The notes beneath the pieces are model-generated. The model saw only the letters and a list, made by a program, of their open reading frames with translations. It was not told the origin of the DNA and did no database searches. DNA of 43,933 nucleotides from Blautia sp. (GTDB taxonomy: Bacteria; Bacillota; Clostridia; Lachnospirales; Lachnospiraceae), in assembly GCA_022769545.1 (NCBI GenBank), contig JALEJS010000009.1, positions 1 to 43,933 of the forward strand, in the 5' to 3' direction. Every line of letters begins with the position of its first letter. The first letter of the stretch is position 1. The translations under genes and the position numbers were made by a program. This document shows, in pieces, positions 1-6,948 of this stretch.

Positions 1-315
1 ATGGCAATATTTGAGGGCTTGAAGTTAAGCAGTGTGGATTCTTCCTATATTGATACACATATCAAGAAAGCTATCGATAACTATAATGCATTAGGAACTG
101 CCACATTTGTTGTGGCATATGTGAAATCGGCAGATTATTCAGATTTCTGGAAAAGATATGTAGAGCATATTGAAAGCCATGACTATGACGTAATCGTAAA
201 AAGACCGATTGAAATATTGGCACATCCAAATGCAGTAACTAGAGTTGCTTCGGCTATTTTTTCAAGGGATGAGTTTGATTTCCCTGTTTATTTCGTTACT
301 TTTAAAATAGAGTAA
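1..315 (+). CDS. Hypothetical protein, 104 aa, possibly 5'-truncated
   Basis: I do not recognise the family. The frame opens with ATG at base 1, so the true start may lie outside the window and the ribosome binding site cannot be seen. The protein has no signal peptide or membrane segment. It looks like a small soluble alpha/beta protein: a helical first half (IDTHIKKAIDNYNAL), then beta-like stretches (FVVAYVK, FPVYFVTFKIE). The DNA is more AT-rich than the genes downstream of 500, which hints at a different origin or the edge of a mobile region. A hairpin with a short T-run follows the stop. Coding is supported only by an uninterrupted frame and plausible amino-acid composition. Confidence 0.5.
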   Translation: MAIFEGLKLSSVDSSYIDTHIKKAIDNYNALGTATFVVAYVKSADYSDFWKRYVEHIESHDYDVIVKRPIEILAHPNAVTRVASAIFSRDEFDFPVYFVTFKIE

Positions 316-317
316 AT

Positions 318-352
318 GGTAGTAAAACACCTCGATTTTTACTACCGTTTTA
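318..352 (+). terminator. Probable intrinsic terminator after the first gene
   Basis: A perfect 10-bp inverted repeat, GGTAGTAAAA (318-327) and TTTTACTACC (337-346), has a 9-nt loop and is followed by GTTTTA. The stem is A/T-rich, so termination may be moderate. The 120 bases that follow hold no gene that I can support. Confidence 0.5.
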
Positions 353-495
353 CTACTACAGCCTGCTGTAACTTGCTCCATTTTGCCCTGTTTCGGGAAA
401 TCTGTGACAGAGTAAAGGCTGTTACACCTCAAAAACAGGTACGATAAATCGGAGCAAATCGGGGCGGGAAAGTGCATTTTAGGAGGATTTACATT

Positions 496-978
496 TTGAT
501 AAAAGTATTATTTGTTTGCCACGGCAATATCTGCCGCAGCACTATGGCACAATATGTTTTCCAGGATATGGTCAATAAAATAGGCCTGTCTGATCAGTTT
601 TTCATTGACTCAGCGGCGACCAGTACGGAGGAAATAGGAAACGGTGTTCATTACGGTACGCGAAATAAGCTGCGTGAAGTGGGGATTCCCTGCGGGGATC
701 ACAGGGCACGTCAGATGAACCGGAAGGATTATGACAAATTTGATTATATTATCGGGATGGACAAATGGAATCTGCGGAATATGATGCGGATTCTGCGGCA
801 GGATCCGGAAGGAAAGGTAAGTCTTCTTCTGGACTATTCTGATTCACCGAGGGATATCGCAGATCCCTGGTACACGGGTGATTTTGATGCTACTTATGCC
901 GATGTATCGGAAGGATGTCAGGCGCTTTTGGATCGTATCCTCGACAGATTTCCCGGGATATACGGAAAAAACCGATGA
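496..978 (+). CDS. Low-molecular-weight protein tyrosine phosphatase
   Basis: This cytoplasmic phosphatase removes phosphate from phosphotyrosine, and possibly other phosphorylated residues, through a cysteinyl-phosphate intermediate. The signature loop C-H-G-N-I-C-R-S-T lies at the very N-terminus, as it does throughout the family, and the general-acid DPWY motif is near residue 125. At 160 residues the length is normal. I place the start at TTG 496 because a perfect AGGAGG (481-486) sits 9 nt upstream. The in-frame ATG at 472 lies before that site and would add eight residues ahead of the usual start of the fold. The gene stands alone and is followed by a strong terminator. No tyrosine kinase or capsule gene is adjacent, so its substrate is unknown. 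Confidence 0.93.
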   Translation: MIKVLFVCHGNICRSTMAQYVFQDMVNKIGLSDQFFIDSAATSTEEIGNGVHYGTRNKLREVGIPCGDHRARQMNRKDYDKFDYIIGMDKWNLRNMMRILRQDPEGKVSLLLDYSDSPRDIADPWYTGDFDATYADVSEGCQALLDRILDRFPGIYGKNR

Positions 979-1053
979 GAGACGACCTTTCTCGAACGGT
1001 ATTCCTTTACAGAAAAGGCAGTATATTTTATAGTATATTCATAGCAACTCTTT

Positions 1054-1081
1054 GGGGAGCGATCGCTCCCCTTCTTTTTCT
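1054..1081 (+). terminator. Intrinsic terminator after the tyrosine phosphatase
   Basis: The hairpin GGGGAGC-GATC-GCTCCCC (1054-1071) is a perfect 7-bp G/C-rich stem with a 4-nt loop, followed by TTCTTTTTCT. It closes the phosphatase transcript. Confidence 0.85.
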
Positions 1082-1090
1082 AAACGGAAA

Positions 1091-1335
1091 TGTCTGCTTA
1101 CGCAGACATACCAATTGACCCTGGTATTATCTTATGAGTTACCTGACAAATGAGCCTAACGTCGATTTTTCCGTGCTAAGCACTCCCAAAATCGACGAAA
1201 ACATTCGCAATCCGCACATTTTTCTGTCAAAATGGCTACTTGCTCATGTTTTGCGGGACCCATAGACATAAAAACACATGCAGGCATGTATTTTATGTCC
1301 ATTTGTCCCTTGGCTCATCTTATGGGCGGTCGCCC
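1091..1335 (+). other. Highly structured non-coding element, possible RNA or mobile repeat
   Basis: This 245-base stretch is packed with inverted repeats. TGTCTGC/GCAGACA lies at 1091-1108 and TACCA/TGGTA at 1109-1126. A long-range pair ATGAGCC (1150-1156) with GGCTCAT (1312-1318) could close a multibranch structure. Inside it are GTCGATTTT/AAAATCGAC (1161-1196, with GTGCT/AGCAC nested inside), CCGCACAT (1212-1219) facing ATGTTTTGCGG (1246-1256), and GACATAAAA/TTTTATGTC (1265-1299, with ACATG/CATGT nested inside). A small GGGCG/CGCCC follows at 1324-1335. The element ends just before the ribosome binding site of the next gene. It matches no riboswitch or ribozyme consensus that I can recall, and it may equally be a palindromic mobile repeat. 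The strand is assigned from the downstream gene only. Confidence 0.55.
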
Positions 1336-1363
1336 GAAATTTTCAGAGAAAGGACAACTGAAT

Positions 1364-2302
1364 ATGGTGAATATGCAAGAAAACTACTTTGCTTTTGTGG
1401 AGGATTTACGAAAGAAAATTATGGAAGCAACAGGCTTTTCGGAAGATAAGGTATATTTTGAGCGAAAAGGAGGACCGCTTGCAAAAACGGGAGACAGGCT
1501 GTTTATCGAATGCGTTTCCAATGAGTCAGGAAGGGAAGTCTGCGGCATATATATTGAAGAATTGTATCAGAAATACCTGCATGGAATGTGCCTGGAACTG
1601 ATGGCAGATGATGTGGTACAGGAAATTAACCGGGTGAGGAAGGCGGGATATTTTGATGACACCAGAAAACTGAGATCCTTTGAAGAGGCAAAGGATTTGC
1701 TTTTCATTCGATTGCTTAATCTGGAGCGAAACCAGATCGATCTGAGCAATGCACTGTACCGGACCGTTGGGGATATTGCTCTGGTACTATATATGAGAAT
1801 CGGGAAAGGGGACGGATATATTACCAGTGCAAAAATAAGAAAAGAATATGTGGAAAGCTGGGGCGTGTCGGAAAATCAGGCCTTTGAGCAGGGAATGAAG
1901 AATTCCTGTCAAATGGCACCTCCGCGCATTTATCAGTGGGAAAAGCTGATTTTTGATGAAGGATATACGGGAGATGAATTTATGGAAAAGGAGAATACCT
2001 GCGAACTGAAAAAAGATGCAATGGGGAATTGTCTCAGTACAGTGACAAAAACCAATGGCGCAGCGGCAATTTTTATGCCGGGGGTGGCACAGCAGCTGGG
2101 TAATCTGATGGGAGAAGATTTTTATATTGTATTTACCAGTGTCCATGAGGTGATGATCCATAATGAACGGATGGTGAAGCCGGAAGAATTAAAAGAGATT
2201 CTGGTGCAGACGCTTCAGGAAACGACGCCATATGAGGATTTTCTTTCGGACCACGTTTTTCATTATAATCGGGAAAAAGAAGAGTTTTCCTGTGTTTTAT
2301 AA
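1364..2302 (+). CDS. DUF5688-type protein of unknown function
   Basis: This is a soluble 312-residue protein without a signal peptide or membrane segment. The overall pattern resembles the DUF5688 family, which is common in Lachnospiraceae. It has an N-terminal helix (FVEDLRKKIMEATG), a central E-E-L-Y-Q-K-Y-L-H-G-M segment, and a C-terminal A-A-I-F-M-P-G-V...D-F-Y-I-V-F-T-S-V-H-E-V segment. The family assignment is from memory, and no biochemical role is known to me. I start the gene at ATG 1364, with AGGA at 1351-1354. The frame is open back to 1232, but that part lies in the structured element and does not look like protein-coding sequence. A second in-frame ATG at 1373 is possible. Confidence 0.8.
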   Translation: MVNMQENYFAFVEDLRKKIMEATGFSEDKVYFERKGGPLAKTGDRLFIECVSNESGREVCGIYIEELYQKYLHGMCLELMADDVVQEINRVRKAGYFDDTRKLRSFEEAKDLLFIRLLNLERNQIDLSNALYRTVGDIALVLYMRIGKGDGYITSAKIRKEYVESWGVSENQAFEQGMKNSCQMAPPRIYQWEKLIFDEGYTGDEFMEKENTCELKKDAMGNCLSTVTKTNGAAAIFMPGVAQQLGNLMGEDFYIVFTSVHEVMIHNERMVKPEELKEILVQTLQETTPYEDFLSDHVFHYNREKEEFSCVL

Positions 2303-2359
2303 AAGCGTATTCTAAAGCATACAGGTCAAAAAAGCAAAATCAAAGATCGATTTGTTCGG

Positions 2360-2407
2360 AAATAAAAATGGTACGGTTTTTGTCTGTGATGAGAAAAACC
2401 GTACCAT
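2360..2407 (-). terminator. Terminator of the ABC importer operon
   Basis: A 14-bp perfect stem, ATGGTACGGTTTTT (2368-2381) with AAAAACCGTACCAT (2394-2407), has a 12-nt loop. Read on the minus strand it is followed by TTTTTATTTCC. It sits between the convergent DUF5688 gene and the importer operon. The T-run favours the minus direction, although the stem could also stop plus-strand transcripts. Confidence 0.8.
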
Positions 2408-2442
2408 ATGAATTATGAAAGATGAATTATGAAAGAATATGA

Positions 2443-3237
2443 TCAGTTCAGAAGTGCTGAATCGCTTGCAAACTGTTCTCCGCTGGCCTTTTCGAACTGA
2501 TCCAGAAGATCTCGTACCGTCAGATGTTTCTTTTCCTCACCCCGGATATCCAGAATGATATGTCCGTCCATCAGCATGATCAGACGATTGCCATGTGCAA
2601 TGGCGTCTTTCATATTATGTGTAATCATCAGGGTTGTGAGATGGTCACGATTGACGATCGTGTCGGTGGTCTCCAGAACCTTTGCGGCCGTTTTGGGATC
2701 CAGTGCGGCAGTGTGCTCATCCAGCAGAAGCAGCTTCGGCTTTTTCAGTGTCGCCATCAGCAGTGTCAGAGCCTGACGCTGTCCGCCGGAAAGAAGTCCT
2801 ACCTTGGAGGTAAGTCTGTTTTCCAGCCCGAGATCAAGGATTTTCAGCAGTTCCACATATTCTTCCCGCTCTGCCTTTGTGATGCCGCTGCGGAGAAGGC
2901 GTTTCTGTCCCCGCCGTTTGGCAAGAGCCAGATTTTCTTCAATTCCCATAGTGGCGGCTGTGCCGGACATGGGATCCTGGAAAACACGTCCGAGATAAAT
3001 GGCACGCTTGTGTTCCGGAAGCCTGGTGACGTCAATACCGTCAATGAGGATCTGGCCTTCGTCCACCAGCCAGGTCCCGGCAACCGCATTCAGCAGGGTG
3101 GATTTCCCGGCACCGTTTCCGCCGATGACGGTAACAAAATCACCGTCTTCCAGCGTGAGAGAGACACCGTTCAGAGCTACCTTTTCATTGATGGTTCCGG
3201 GATTGAATGTTTTGTAAATGTTTTTTACTTCAAGCAT
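2443..3237 (-). CDS. ABC importer ATP-binding protein
   Basis: This 264-residue ATPase energises the importer encoded with it. Walker A is GGNGAGKST at residues 39-47, the ABC signature is LSGGQRQAL, Walker B is LLLLDEHTAALD, and the switch histidine is in MITHNM. The start is ATG at 3237, preceded by GGGAGGAAATACC. The frame continues upstream to 3402, but that part overlaps the permease gene and is low-quality sequence. The gene overlaps the end of the permease by 8 bases, which suggests translational coupling. It is the last gene of the operon. Its family is the one paired with branched-chain-type permeases and ABC_sub_bind receptors, whose characterised members include the TrpXYZ tryptophan importer. 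The substrate here is not determined. Confidence 0.93.
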   Translation of the reverse strand: MLEVKNIYKTFNPGTINEKVALNGVSLTLEDGDFVTVIGGNGAGKSTLLNAVAGTWLVDEGQILIDGIDVTRLPEHKRAIYLGRVFQDPMSGTAATMGIEENLALAKRRGQKRLLRSGITKAEREEYVELLKILDLGLENRLTSKVGLLSGGQRQALTLLMATLKKPKLLLLDEHTAALDPKTAAKVLETTDTIVNRDHLTTLMITHNMKDAIAHGNRLIMLMDGHIILDIRGEEKKHLTVRDLLDQFEKASGEQFASDSALLN

Positions 3238-4156
3238 TGGTATTTCCTCCCTTCTTTGCCACCTTGGTAAAGTATTTGCCCTTCCAGTACGGGAAGGCAA
3301 GGAAGACTGCAACGACCAGTGCAGACAGCAGCTTGAGCAGGTCGGTATCGATTCCCATCCAGATAACCGTCTGAAGAACCAGATAGTACAGGATGGAACC
3401 AAGGACGACTGCCGTCAGGCGGAGTGCAAAATTATGGAAGATACGTCCGAAAACGGCTTCGCCGATAATAACGGCGGCAAGACCGATGACGATCGCTCCG
3501 CGGCCCATGTTGATATCACAGAAGCCCTGATACTGAGCCAGAAGTGCGCTGGAAAGAGCAACCAGACCGTTGGAAATCATCAGTCCGAGAACCTTGCTGA
3601 AATTGGTGTTGATTCCCTGTGCGCGGGACATATTGGGATTGCATCCCGTTGCACGCAGGGAACATCCCAGTTCGGTTCCGAAAAACCAGTAAAGGACCGC
3701 AATCACAGCGACACAGAAAATCGCAACGATGAGAATGGTATTTTTGGTGATGGGAACACCTTTGATATTACGAAGAGAAACCAGAAGGTTGTATTTTCCC
3801 ACATTGATTGCCTGGTTGGCTTTTCCCATGATCTTCAGATTGACGGAATACAGGGAAAGCTGAGTCAGAATTCCGGCAAGGATGGCAGGAATCCCCATAA
3901 AGGTGTGAAAAAATCCGGTGATCATGCCGGCAAGCATTCCGGCGCAGGTTGCAGCCAGAAGCGAGATCCATACATTGTGGCCGGAAATCATCATCATGAT
4001 ACAGACGGCACCGCCGGTACACATGGTACCGTCAACAGTCAGGTCGGCAATATCCAGAATCCGGAAAGTGATATACACGCCGATTGCCATGATACCCCAG
4101 ATCAGACCTTGAGCAATGGCTCCGGGAAGGGCGCTGATAAGACTTGCAATTTGCAT
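3230..4156 (-). CDS. ABC importer permease (BPD_transp_2 / LivH-like fold)
   Basis: This 308-residue integral membrane protein has about eight hydrophobic segments. Examples are GLIWGIMAIGVYITFRI near the N-terminus and LTAVVLGSILYYLVLQTVIW near the C-terminus. The glycine-rich IGLAAVIIGEAVFG segment is typical of branched-chain-type permeases. It forms the channel of the importer, probably as a homodimer, because only one permease gene is present. The ribosome binding site AGGAGG precedes ATG 4156. It follows the binding-protein gene by 103 bases, a gap that carries a stem-loop, and overlaps the ATPase gene. Tryptophan or another aromatic or amino-acid substrate is plausible from the family but unproven. 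Confidence 0.92.
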   Translation of the reverse strand: MQIASLISALPGAIAQGLIWGIMAIGVYITFRILDIADLTVDGTMCTGGAVCIMMMISGHNVWISLLAATCAGMLAGMITGFFHTFMGIPAILAGILTQLSLYSVNLKIMGKANQAINVGKYNLLVSLRNIKGVPITKNTILIVAIFCVAVIAVLYWFFGTELGCSLRATGCNPNMSRAQGINTNFSKVLGLMISNGLVALSSALLAQYQGFCDINMGRGAIVIGLAAVIIGEAVFGRIFHNFALRLTAVVLGSILYYLVLQTVIWMGIDTDLLKLLSALVVAVFLAFPYWKGKYFTKVAKKGGNTNA

Positions 4157-4182
4157 ATTATTTCCTCCTGTCAGAACACACG

Positions 4183-4215
4183 AACAGCGAGAGAGGAGAA
4201 TCCTTTCCCGCTGTT
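4183..4215 (-). other. Intercistronic stem-loop between binding protein and permease
   Basis: On the minus strand, AACAGCG and CGCTGTT enclose a second paired segment (GAAAGGA with TCCTCTC, one G-U pair). This makes a long hairpin without a T-run. Such hairpins after binding-protein genes usually protect the upstream mRNA or reduce read-through, so that receptor is made in excess over permease. That role is inferred. Confidence 0.6.
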
Positions 4216-4259
4216 ATGTATTTATGTCATGTACTCAAATGTTTCAATACGGCGTATGA

Positions 4260-5228
4260 TTATTCGGCTGCTTCAATTGCCTCGTAGCCTTCCGGTGCAG
4301 CGATACCGAGGGCTTCACAGTTTTCTGCGTTGTATTTCTTGGTAACCTGTGGAGCGTATTCGATCGGCATTTCGGAGATGTCTTCGCCATCTCTGAGGAT
4401 ACGTGCTGCCATTTTACCGGTTGCAACACCGATGTCATAGTAGCTGATGGAAAGTGTTGCAACACCGCATCCGGCACAGATTCCTTCTTCACCGGCGATG
4501 ACAGGTGTCTCTGCAGGAATACAGATGTTTGCGATCAGCTCTGTGTTTGCGGCAGCGGTATTGTCGGTCGGGATATAAAGCACATCGCTTTCCTCACATG
4601 CAGTTGTTGCGACTGCAGCAAGGTCATTGGAATCCGAAAATGCATAATATTCACAGGTGTATCCCATTTCTTCCAGTGTTGTCTTAATGGTGTCTACCTG
4701 ATACTGAGAGTTCGGCTCTGCGGAACAGTACAGAAGACCGACATTCTTTTTATCCGGGAAAAGTTCGTTCAGCATGGCTGCCTGCTCATCCAGAGGAGCG
4801 AGATCGGAAGTTCCGGAAATATTACCGCCAACGGTTCCTGCCCAGTCATCAATTTCCAGTGCGGTAGCATAATCGGTGACGGAAGTTCCGAGAATCGGAA
4901 TTTCATCGGTTGCGGCAGCTGCAGCCTGAAGGGCAGGAGTTGCATTTGCCATGATCAGGTCAACACTGTTTGATACAAAACTGTTTGCGATGGTAGAACA
5001 GGTGTTGGAATCACCCTGTGCGTTCTGAACATCGAAAGTGACAGCATCCTCTCCAAGTTCTTCAATGAGGGCATCCTGAAATCCCTGTGTGGCTGCATCC
5101 AGTGCATCGTGCTGGACCAGCTGACAGATACCGATGTTGTAAGTCTGTTCTTCTGCGCTTACAGCATAGGCTCCTGTGCCTGCTGCAAGTACGGCTGCGA
5201 GAGAAACCGCTAAAATTTGCTTTTTCAT
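4260..5228 (-). CDS. ABC importer substrate-binding protein (ABC_sub_bind family)
   Basis: This 322-residue secreted receptor delivers the ligand to the permease encoded downstream. The N-terminus is a clear signal peptide, positively charged MKK followed by a hydrophobic stretch, with likely cleavage after AVSA. The mature part has the two-lobed periplasmic-binding fold typical of PF04392, with segments such as DLIMANATPALQAAA, VGLLYCSAEPNS, DVLYIPTDNTAAAN and GCGVATLSISYYDIG. Oddly, the usual lipobox cysteine is absent: LAAG is followed by Thr18 where Cys would be expected. The start ATG has AGGAGG 7-8 nt upstream. It is the first gene of the operon and lies directly behind the promoter at 5291-5319. 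The ligand is unknown, although tryptophan is known for some members. Confidence 0.92.
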   Translation of the reverse strand: MKKQILAVSLAAVLAAGTGAYAVSAEEQTYNIGICQLVQHDALDAATQGFQDALIEELGEDAVTFDVQNAQGDSNTCSTIANSFVSNSVDLIMANATPALQAAAAATDEIPILGTSVTDYATALEIDDWAGTVGGNISGTSDLAPLDEQAAMLNELFPDKKNVGLLYCSAEPNSQYQVDTIKTTLEEMGYTCEYYAFSDSNDLAAVATTACEESDVLYIPTDNTAAANTELIANICIPAETPVIAGEEGICAGCGVATLSISYYDIGVATGKMAARILRDGEDISEMPIEYAPQVTKKYNAENCEALGIAAPEGYEAIEAAE

Positions 5229-5272
5229 AATGAATCCTCCTAAATATTTATTAATTTAAACAGCTAAAGTGC

Positions 5273-5310
5273 AACGCTTCAACGTTTAGAATTATAACGC
5301 TTTAATGTTT
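5273..5310 (-). promoter_or_regulatory. Two operator-like direct repeats over the importer promoter
   Basis: AACGCTTCAACGTTT (5273-5287) and AACGCTTTAATGTTT (5296-5310) match at 13 of 15 positions and are spaced 23 bases centre to centre. Each is an imperfect dyad (AACG...CGTT). One copy fills the -35/-10 spacer and the other covers the expected transcription start, so a bound protein would block the polymerase. The regulator is not encoded nearby. Confidence 0.6.
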
Positions 5311-5319
5311 AAAAGTCAA
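5291..5319 (-). promoter_or_regulatory. Sigma-A promoter of the ABC importer operon
   Basis: On the minus strand TTGACT (5319-5314) and a perfect TATAAT (5296-5291) are separated by exactly 17 bases. The start codon is about 60 bases downstream. Confidence 0.82.
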
Positions 5320-5346
5320 CATGAAAAGAAGATATTTATTTCCTTT

Positions 5347-5376
5347 ACAGAACATTACAGAACATTACAGAACATT
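5347..5376. repeat. Three perfect tandem copies of a 10-bp unit
   Basis: The unit ACAGAACATT occurs at 5347-5356, 5357-5366 and 5367-5376. A 10-bp period puts every copy on the same face of the helix. The array lies between the divergent importer promoter and the amidase gene, so it could be a binding site or a slippage-prone microsatellite. Confidence 0.85.
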
Positions 5377-5418
5377 TTGGGGAGAAATGCATACATTAAA
5401 AAGGAATGAGGAGAAGGG

Positions 5419-6192
5419 ATGAATGCAATGCTTTATACGATCATGCTGGATGCAGGTCACGGAGGGGCAGATCCCGGGGCTGCATATGAGGGAAGACAGG
5501 AAAAGGATGACAATCTTCGTCTGGCACTCGCGGTAGGGAACATTCTGGAAAACAACGGAATTCACGTCCTGTATACCAGAACCGGTGATGTATATCAGAC
5601 ACCGTTTGAGAAGGCTGCCATAGCGAACCGTTCCGGGGCAGATTTTTTTATTTCCTTTCACAGAAACAGCAGTCCGCAGGCAAATCAGTATCAGGGTGTC
5701 GAAGTGCTGGTTTATGACAAAAGCGGAATCAAATATGAAATGGCACAGAATATTGTCGGGGCACTCGGCGAGCTGGGATTCCGGGAAATCGGTGTGAAAG
5801 AAAGACCGGGACTGGTCGTACTTCGAAGAACGAAAATGCCGGCTTTGCTGATAGAGACCGGTTTTATAAATTCAGTGGAGGACAATCGTCTTTTCGATGA
5901 GAAATTCAATGAGATCGCACAGGCAATCGCAGACGCGATTCTGGGAACCCTGGATGAAAAGACCGTGGAAGAACCATTGTATTACAGAGTCCAGACCGGT
6001 GCATTCCGGAATCGGGAATATGCAGACCGAATGCTGTATCAGCTGGAAGACCAGGGCTTTCCTGCATTTCTTCTGCAGCAGGACGGCATGTATAAAGTGC
6101 AGGTGGGGGCATATCAGGAAATTGGAAATGCGATCAATATGGAGCAGCGTCTTCGGGATGCCGGATACAGTACGTTGATCGTGACGAAATAG
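5419..6192 (+). CDS. N-acetylmuramoyl-L-alanine amidase with C-terminal SPOR domain
   Basis: This enzyme cleaves the amide bond between N-acetylmuramic acid and the stem peptide of peptidoglycan. Residues 5-180 form an Amidase_3 domain. The likely zinc ligands are His14 (DAGHGG), Glu28 and His81 (SFHRNSS), and the catalytic glutamate is Glu146 (LLIETGFI). Residues 188-257 form a SPOR domain (YYRVQTGAF...YKVQVGAY), which binds denuded glycan strands at septa. No signal peptide or membrane anchor is visible, which is unusual for a wall hydrolase. It may be released by lysis, exported another way, or act in the mother cell during sporulation. The upstream site is GAGGAGAAGGG. ATG 5428 is an alternative start. 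Confidence 0.9.
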   Translation: MNAMLYTIMLDAGHGGADPGAAYEGRQEKDDNLRLALAVGNILENNGIHVLYTRTGDVYQTPFEKAAIANRSGADFFISFHRNSSPQANQYQGVEVLVYDKSGIKYEMAQNIVGALGELGFREIGVKERPGLVVLRRTKMPALLIETGFINSVEDNRLFDEKFNEIAQAIADAILGTLDEKTVEEPLYYRVQTGAFRNREYADRMLYQLEDQGFPAFLLQQDGMYKVQVGAYQEIGNAINMEQRLRDAGYSTLIVTK

Positions 6193-6283
6193 AGATTTCA
6201 TTTGACTCAGATATGAGAAGATAATAAAATGATGTCAGGAAGCACAAAGATAACAAAAGCAGAAACGAAACGGGAGAGAAAAA

Positions 6284-6910
6284 ATGAATCGGAAAATGGA
6301 TCCATATCATAAATATCAGAAAGAGACCGGAGATTTTATTTTTGCACAGGATACTTTGAGAAAGGCAGATGTGATTTTTGTTCCCGGAAACGGGTATCCA
6401 CATATGGCGGAGCAGGCTGCACGGCTGTATCGGGACGGGTTTGCGCCTTATGTGCTTCCCAGTGGAAGATTCAGTGTGACGGTGGGCCATTTTGCCGGAG
6501 TTATGGAAAAAAAAGAACGTTACAGAGGCAGTTACGAAACAGAGTGGGAGTTTCTGAAGGATGTGCTCGTGCAGAACGGAGTACCTGGGGAAGCGGTTTT
6601 GTGTGAAAATCAGGCCACCTTTACTTACGAAAATGCCATTTTTTCCAGACAGGTGACAGACAGGGCAGGGATAGAGGTGAAAACAGCGATTTTGTGCTGT
6701 AAGAACTATCATGCACGAAGGGCAAAGATGTATTATGAACTCCTGTATCCGAAGGCGGAGATTCTGGTCTGCCCTGTGCAGGTGGATTCCGTGACAAGGG
6801 AAAACTGGATGGAAACAGAGGAAGGGATTGATGCCGTCATCGGCGAGGCCTCCAGAATCATGAAGCAGTTTTCTCTGATGCTTGGAATCGGAAGTCAGAG
6901 CGAAATATAA
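6284..6910 (+). CDS. YdcF/ElyC-like (DUF218) family protein
   Basis: This 208-residue protein has the alpha/beta DUF218 pattern: ADVIFVPGNG at the start, AARLYRDGFAPYVLPSG, a conserved T-Y-E-N-A segment (residues about 110-114), and VKTAILCCKNYHARRAKMYY. Family members are linked to envelope polysaccharide or lipid-carrier metabolism in Enterobacteria, but the reaction is not firmly established. Many membrane-bound relatives have N-terminal transmembrane helices. This one has none and should be cytoplasmic. The ribosome binding site GGGAGAG lies 6-7 nt before ATG. It is separated from the amidase by 91 bases and could share its transcript. A strong hairpin immediately follows the stop codon. 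Confidence 0.82.
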   Translation: MNRKMDPYHKYQKETGDFIFAQDTLRKADVIFVPGNGYPHMAEQAARLYRDGFAPYVLPSGRFSVTVGHFAGVMEKKERYRGSYETEWEFLKDVLVQNGVPGEAVLCENQATFTYENAIFSRQVTDRAGIEVKTAILCCKNYHARRAKMYYELLYPKAEILVCPVQVDSVTRENWMETEEGIDAVIGEASRIMKQFSLMLGIGSQSEI

Positions 6911-6944
6911 AAAGACAGCAGATGCAAAAGGTGCATCTGCTGTC
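6908..6944 (-). terminator. Terminator between convergent ydcF-like and CNNM genes
   Basis: A perfect 13-bp stem, GACAGCAGATGCA (6914-6926) with TGCATCTGCTGTC (6932-6944), has a 5-nt loop. On the minus strand it is followed by TTTTTATATTT, whose first bases overlap the ydcF-like stop codon. It is a clear terminator for the minus-strand gene, and the stem may also stop plus-strand transcripts. Confidence 0.88.
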
Positions 6945-6948
6945 TGCA

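Noticed and set aside
1140..1200. Hammerhead-type ribozyme core in the structured element
   Set aside because: CTGACAA resembles but does not match CTGANGA, and no properly placed GAAA and cleavage triplet were found.
1232..1363. A longer N-terminus for the DUF5688-type protein
   Set aside because: The extra codons come from the hairpin-rich element, have no ribosome binding site, and precede a good AGGA/ATG at 1351-1366.
3238..3402. A longer N-terminus for the importer ATPase
   Set aside because: It would overlap the permease by 170 bases. ATG 3237 has a strong ribosome binding site and begins the normal ABC fold.
3218..4345. Plus-strand open frame across the permease gene
   Set aside because: It mirrors the permease on the other strand. 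The translation is polar and repetitive, without family features.
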